From: Kiloniella spongiae
GTDB taxonomy: Bacteria > Pseudomonadota > Alphaproteobacteria > Kiloniellales > Kiloniellaceae
NCBI RefSeq assembly: GCF_001026905.1
Contig: NZ_LAQL01000003.1
Span: 456,603-520,602 of the forward strand
Reading direction: 5' to 3'
DNA: 64,000 nucleotides
The notes beneath the pieces are model-generated. The model was not told the DNA's origin. It worked only from the letters and a program-made list of their open reading frames with translations, and did no database searches. Position 1 is the first letter of the stretch. Every line of letters starts with the position of its first letter. Shown in pieces: positions 62,289 to 64,000 of this stretch. Made by a program: the position numbers and the translations under genes.

Positions 62289-62468
62289 ATGGACAAGCTG
62301 TTGGGGGTGACTGCTGTATCTACTCCTTTATGGTTTCACTACTTTAACACTGGTGTTGCTATTTGTATTGGTATTGGAGGCGTGTTGTTACTTGGGTTCA
62401 GGATAGCGAAAGCTCGGCAAGACTATTTAAAAGCTAAAGAGGAAAGGGCAAATCATGATAGAACTTAA
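62289..62468 (+). CDS. Holin-like small membrane protein
   Basis: A 59-residue protein with one membrane helix (about 15-36) and a highly charged C-terminal tail (KARQDYLKAKEERANHD). The ATG at 62289 has AAAGGAG just before it; upstream in-frame ATGs lie inside the preceding gene. It overlaps the endolysin gene by 14 bases. The gene order small membrane protein, endolysin, lipoprotein is that of a lysis cassette, so a holin is likely. Confidence 0.6.
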   Translation: MDKLLGVTAVSTPLWFHYFNTGVAICIGIGGVLLLGFRIAKARQDYLKAKEERANHDRT

Positions 62469-62826
62469 TTGGTCAGACTTCCCCAACTTCTCGGTATCAG
62501 AGTTCGCCTGCAAGTGCGGCTGTGGTCGCGCTGATATGAATTCTGAGTTTATGGCAAAGCTGCAAGATCTTCGTAATCAAGTCGGGCCTTTGGAAATCAC
62601 AAGTGGCTTCCGTTGCAAGAATCACCCTGTTGAGAAAAATAAGAAAAGGCCGGGCGCGCACTCTGCAGGACTTGCAGCTGATATCGCCCCGCTTAAAGCT
62701 CGACGTTACGATCTGCTCACCACTATTAGCGACATGCGTTTTAAAGGCATTGGGGTTGCTAAGAATTTCATTCACATAGACGAGGGCCACCCATACGCAT
62801 ATCGTCCCGCGTCTTGGAGTTATTAG
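62455..62826 (+). CDS. M15-family peptidase endolysin
   Basis: A 123-residue enzyme of the VanY/M15A type. The zinc ligands H69 and D76 (AHSAGLAAD) and H107 (FIHIDEGHP) are in place, with the RPASWSY end common to phage members. It cuts peptides of the cell wall to release phage. No signal peptide, so it depends on the holin-like protein encoded just upstream. Confidence 0.88.
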   Translation: MIELNWSDFPNFSVSEFACKCGCGRADMNSEFMAKLQDLRNQVGPLEITSGFRCKNHPVEKNKKRPGAHSAGLAADIAPLKARRYDLLTTISDMRFKGIGVAKNFIHIDEGHPYAYRPASWSY

Positions 62827-62840
62827 GGAGGTTATTGATT

Positions 62841-63158
62841 ATGAAAGATATACTGATGACAGTCGCTTTTGTAGCGGCTTTTTTTATGTCTGCTTGCACG
62901 ACACCGGGCGGTAATCGCCTGAGTGCTGAACAACAAGTGCAGATTACCTGCGAGGGCATTATTTCAACGGTGCGTGTGCTTGCTGGCTATCGCGCAGCGG
63001 GTGAGTTGTCAAAAGAAACGGTGAAGACTGTATCTGACCTGATGCCATCTACTGTGAAGCTCTGTTCTGGTGAGGTAACGGATTATGCATCTACGCTGAC
63101 CACTTTGCAGGAAACGGCTTTTATCCTTCTGACTGTAAAGAAAGGTGTTGAATCATGA
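62841..63158 (+). CDS. Phage lipoprotein (possible spanin or minor lysis protein)
   Basis: About 105 residues from the ATG with GGGAGG 9 bases ahead. It has a lipoprotein signal with MSACTTPGG as lipobox. The mature part is a helix of about 80 residues with two cysteines (ITCEGIIS, KLCSGEV). By position behind the endolysin it could be an outer-membrane lysis protein, but Rz1-type proteins are usually Pro-rich, which this is not. Confidence 0.6.
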   Translation: MKDILMTVAFVAAFFMSACTTPGGNRLSAEQQVQITCEGIISTVRVLAGYRAAGELSKETVKTVSDLMPSTVKLCSGEVTDYASTLTTLQETAFILLTVKKGVES

Positions 63159-63343
63159 ACCCGGCAACCATCGCAACTGTAAACGCGCTTGTGGAAATTG
63201 GTGTGTTTGCTTTTAAATCAATCGCAGCCGTTCAGAATGGCGATAAAACGCCTGAAGAGATCCGCGCAGAGTGGCCCAGTATTTCCGCAAAACTGGGCGA
63301 TGCCTGGGCAGCTTGGGAAGCGGCAGAAAAATCCAATGGCTGA
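63155..63343 (+). CDS. Small hypothetical phage protein
   Basis: A 62-residue helical protein; the start overlaps the previous stop (ATGA) and the end overlaps the DUF1353 gene by 8 bases. KTPEEIRAEWPSISAKLGDAWAAWEAAE is an amphipathic helix common in small proteins of phage lysis regions. No function known. Confidence 0.6.
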   Translation: MNPATIATVNALVEIGVFAFKSIAAVQNGDKTPEEIRAEWPSISAKLGDAWAAWEAAEKSNG

Positions 63344-63755
63344 TGGCTACGAGTTTACACCTGAATATGATCTGGCCCAGATTAAAGCATCTCGCCCAAG
63401 TGGCGGGGTGCTGGTCTGGGTATCGCCTGAAGATCCTGATAACCCTTTTACCGCTGCTTGTGCTCACAAGATCACAGGGCCAAGGGGTATGGTCGTTACT
63501 GTTCCGGGTGGATTTAACTATGACGGCGCATCTGTGCCTCGTTCTTTGTGGTGGTTTATACCAAGAGCGGATGCACGTTTCTTCAGGGCGGCAACGTTGC
63601 ACGATTTATTATATGCAAATCGGGAAGGTTCACGCGCTGTTGCTGATGCTATTCTTCGGATTGTCGCAGAACAGGACCGTATGCCGTGGCTCAAGCGGTG
63701 GGCGGCTTATATTGCTGTTCGGCTTGGTGGTCGGATTGCTTGGGATGGGGATTGA
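63336..63755 (+). CDS. DUF1353 phage protein
   Basis: A 139-residue protein from the ATG 63336. VTVPGGFNYDGASVPRSLWWFIP followed by RAATLHDLLYANREGSRAVADAILRIV is the diagnostic DUF1353 signature, with conserved Asp and His residues that may bind metal. It is frequent near lysis and tail genes of phages; biochemical role unknown. The frame is open to 63189, but that part overlaps the previous gene. It is the last phage-like gene of the window. Confidence 0.85.
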   Translation: MADGYEFTPEYDLAQIKASRPSGGVLVWVSPEDPDNPFTAACAHKITGPRGMVVTVPGGFNYDGASVPRSLWWFIPRADARFFRAATLHDLLYANREGSRAVADAILRIVAEQDRMPWLKRWAAYIAVRLGGRIAWDGD

Positions 63756-63762
63756 CTTTCAG

Positions 63763-63816
63763 AAACGGACATTCAATAAGATTATTTTGCTCAATTTTAT
63801 TGAGTGCCGTATGTCC
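63763..63816. repeat. Compound inverted repeat at the end of the phage block
   Basis: GGACATTCAATAA (63763-63775) faces TTATTGA (63797-63803) and ATGTCC (63811-63816), with a 7-base bulge; a CTCAAT-TTT-ATTGAG stem lies inside. It sits between the last plus-strand phage gene and a convergent small gene. It may end both transcripts or mark a prophage edge; no T-tract is present. Confidence 0.4.
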
Positions 63817-63819
63817 TGA

Positions 63820-63996
63820 TTAAAGGTCTTGAATGGCAAAATATTTAACAACTGGTGGCGCGATAAAATAGGTTATTTGCTGCTGCATAATACCATTCTC
63901 TGTGATGAATTCAATATAGGCTTTAAGTTCTTCAATAGACGTCCAGTCTTCATCAATAAGCATTTCTTCTCTAGGGTGTGGACTCAATTGATCCAT
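63820..63996 (-). CDS. Small hypothetical protein at the right edge
   Basis: A 58-residue frame ending in ...KYFAIQDL, starting at the ATG 63994-63996; it may also begin beyond the window. The composition is protein-like, acidic with a C-terminal hydrophobic/aromatic patch. It is convergent with DUF1353. It may be a phage late/early boundary gene or a host gene. No family recognised. Confidence 0.45.
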   Translation of the reverse strand: MDQLSPHPREEMLIDEDWTSIEELKAYIEFITENGIMQQQITYFIAPPVVKYFAIQDL

Positions 63997-64000
63997 GATC

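Larger units (their letters stand above)
30384..63819 (+). mobile_element. Podovirus-like prophage late region with accessory island
   Basis: About 33 kb containing the ordered late genes of a short-tailed phage: terS, terL, accessory island, portal, scaffold, capsid, cement, tail tubular A and B, internal virion proteins, tail fibres, holin-like, M15 endolysin, lipoprotein and DUF1353. Structural genes are all on the plus strand and tightly packed. No integrase, repressor, excisionase, polymerase or replication gene lies within it, and no attachment-site repeat was recognised, so the outer limits are estimates set by the first and last phage-like genes. The early region may continue beyond 64 kb or may have been lost. 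Confidence 0.8.

Noticed and set aside
30384..63819. Gene transfer agent of the Rhodobacter type
   Set aside because: The gene order and proteins are those of a short-tailed, T7-like virion, and the long-tail and capsid-protease genes of such agents are missing.

Overview
The window looks like chromosome of a Gram-negative alphaproteobacterium, most likely a marine Rhodospirillales/Kiloniella-type organism. This rests on moderate GC, an HBM-type chemoreceptor, a SelO protein, ArsR-SRPBCC and MocR-EamA gene pairs and many envelope signalling proteins; the genus is a guess. No rRNA, tRNA, CRISPR or insertion sequence was found.

Bases 1-12.9 kb are ordinary host genes: a chemoreceptor cut by the window edge, a guanidinium-type SMR exporter, LysE and EamA exporters, a divergent MocR regulator with four operator half-sites, a GNAT enzyme, a DEAD-box RNA helicase, GFA and SelO proteins, a membrane adenylate cyclase and an ArsR-SRPBCC pair. 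Bases 13.1-26.2 kb form a signalling island: two periplasmic solute-binding proteins, each next to a sensor histidine kinase and without ABC transporter partners, plus a Cache-HAMP-PAS kinase followed by a REC-GGDEF-EAL protein. Unusual tandem repeats (4 x 17 bp and 3 x 13 bp) lie at 18.57-18.76 kb.

Bases 26.2-30.2 kb hold one large gene, a type IA topoisomerase (TopB-like) fused to a RecD2-like helicase whose ATPase motifs look broken. The layout recalls reverse gyrase with the two halves in the opposite order and a different helicase superfamily. It is the most unusual single gene here.

Bases 30.4-63.8 kb are the late region of a short-tailed (podovirus-like) prophage: terminase small and large subunits, portal, scaffold, capsid, cement protein, tail tubular A and B proteins, internal virion proteins, tail fibres, holin-like protein, M15 endolysin, lipoprotein and DUF1353 protein. 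No integrase, repressor or replication gene is visible, so these lie outside the window or have been lost. Terminase and portal are separated by an 11-kb accessory island holding reverse-strand moron operons, lipoproteins, a HigBA-like toxin-antitoxin cassette with a third gene, and envelope proteins. The island also carries most of a family of four proteins (35.4, 41.6, 42.8 and 43.2 kb) ending in an LYP motif plus a basic tail. The scaffold protein ends in the same LYP motif, which suggests a shared capsid-targeting tag. Two promoters (43.55 and 57.82 kb) carry an almost identical 26-bp stretch from -10 into the transcribed leader, each followed by an intrinsic terminator just before a structural gene. 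Similar terminators precede several other phage modules, suggesting control by antitermination or insulation of modules.
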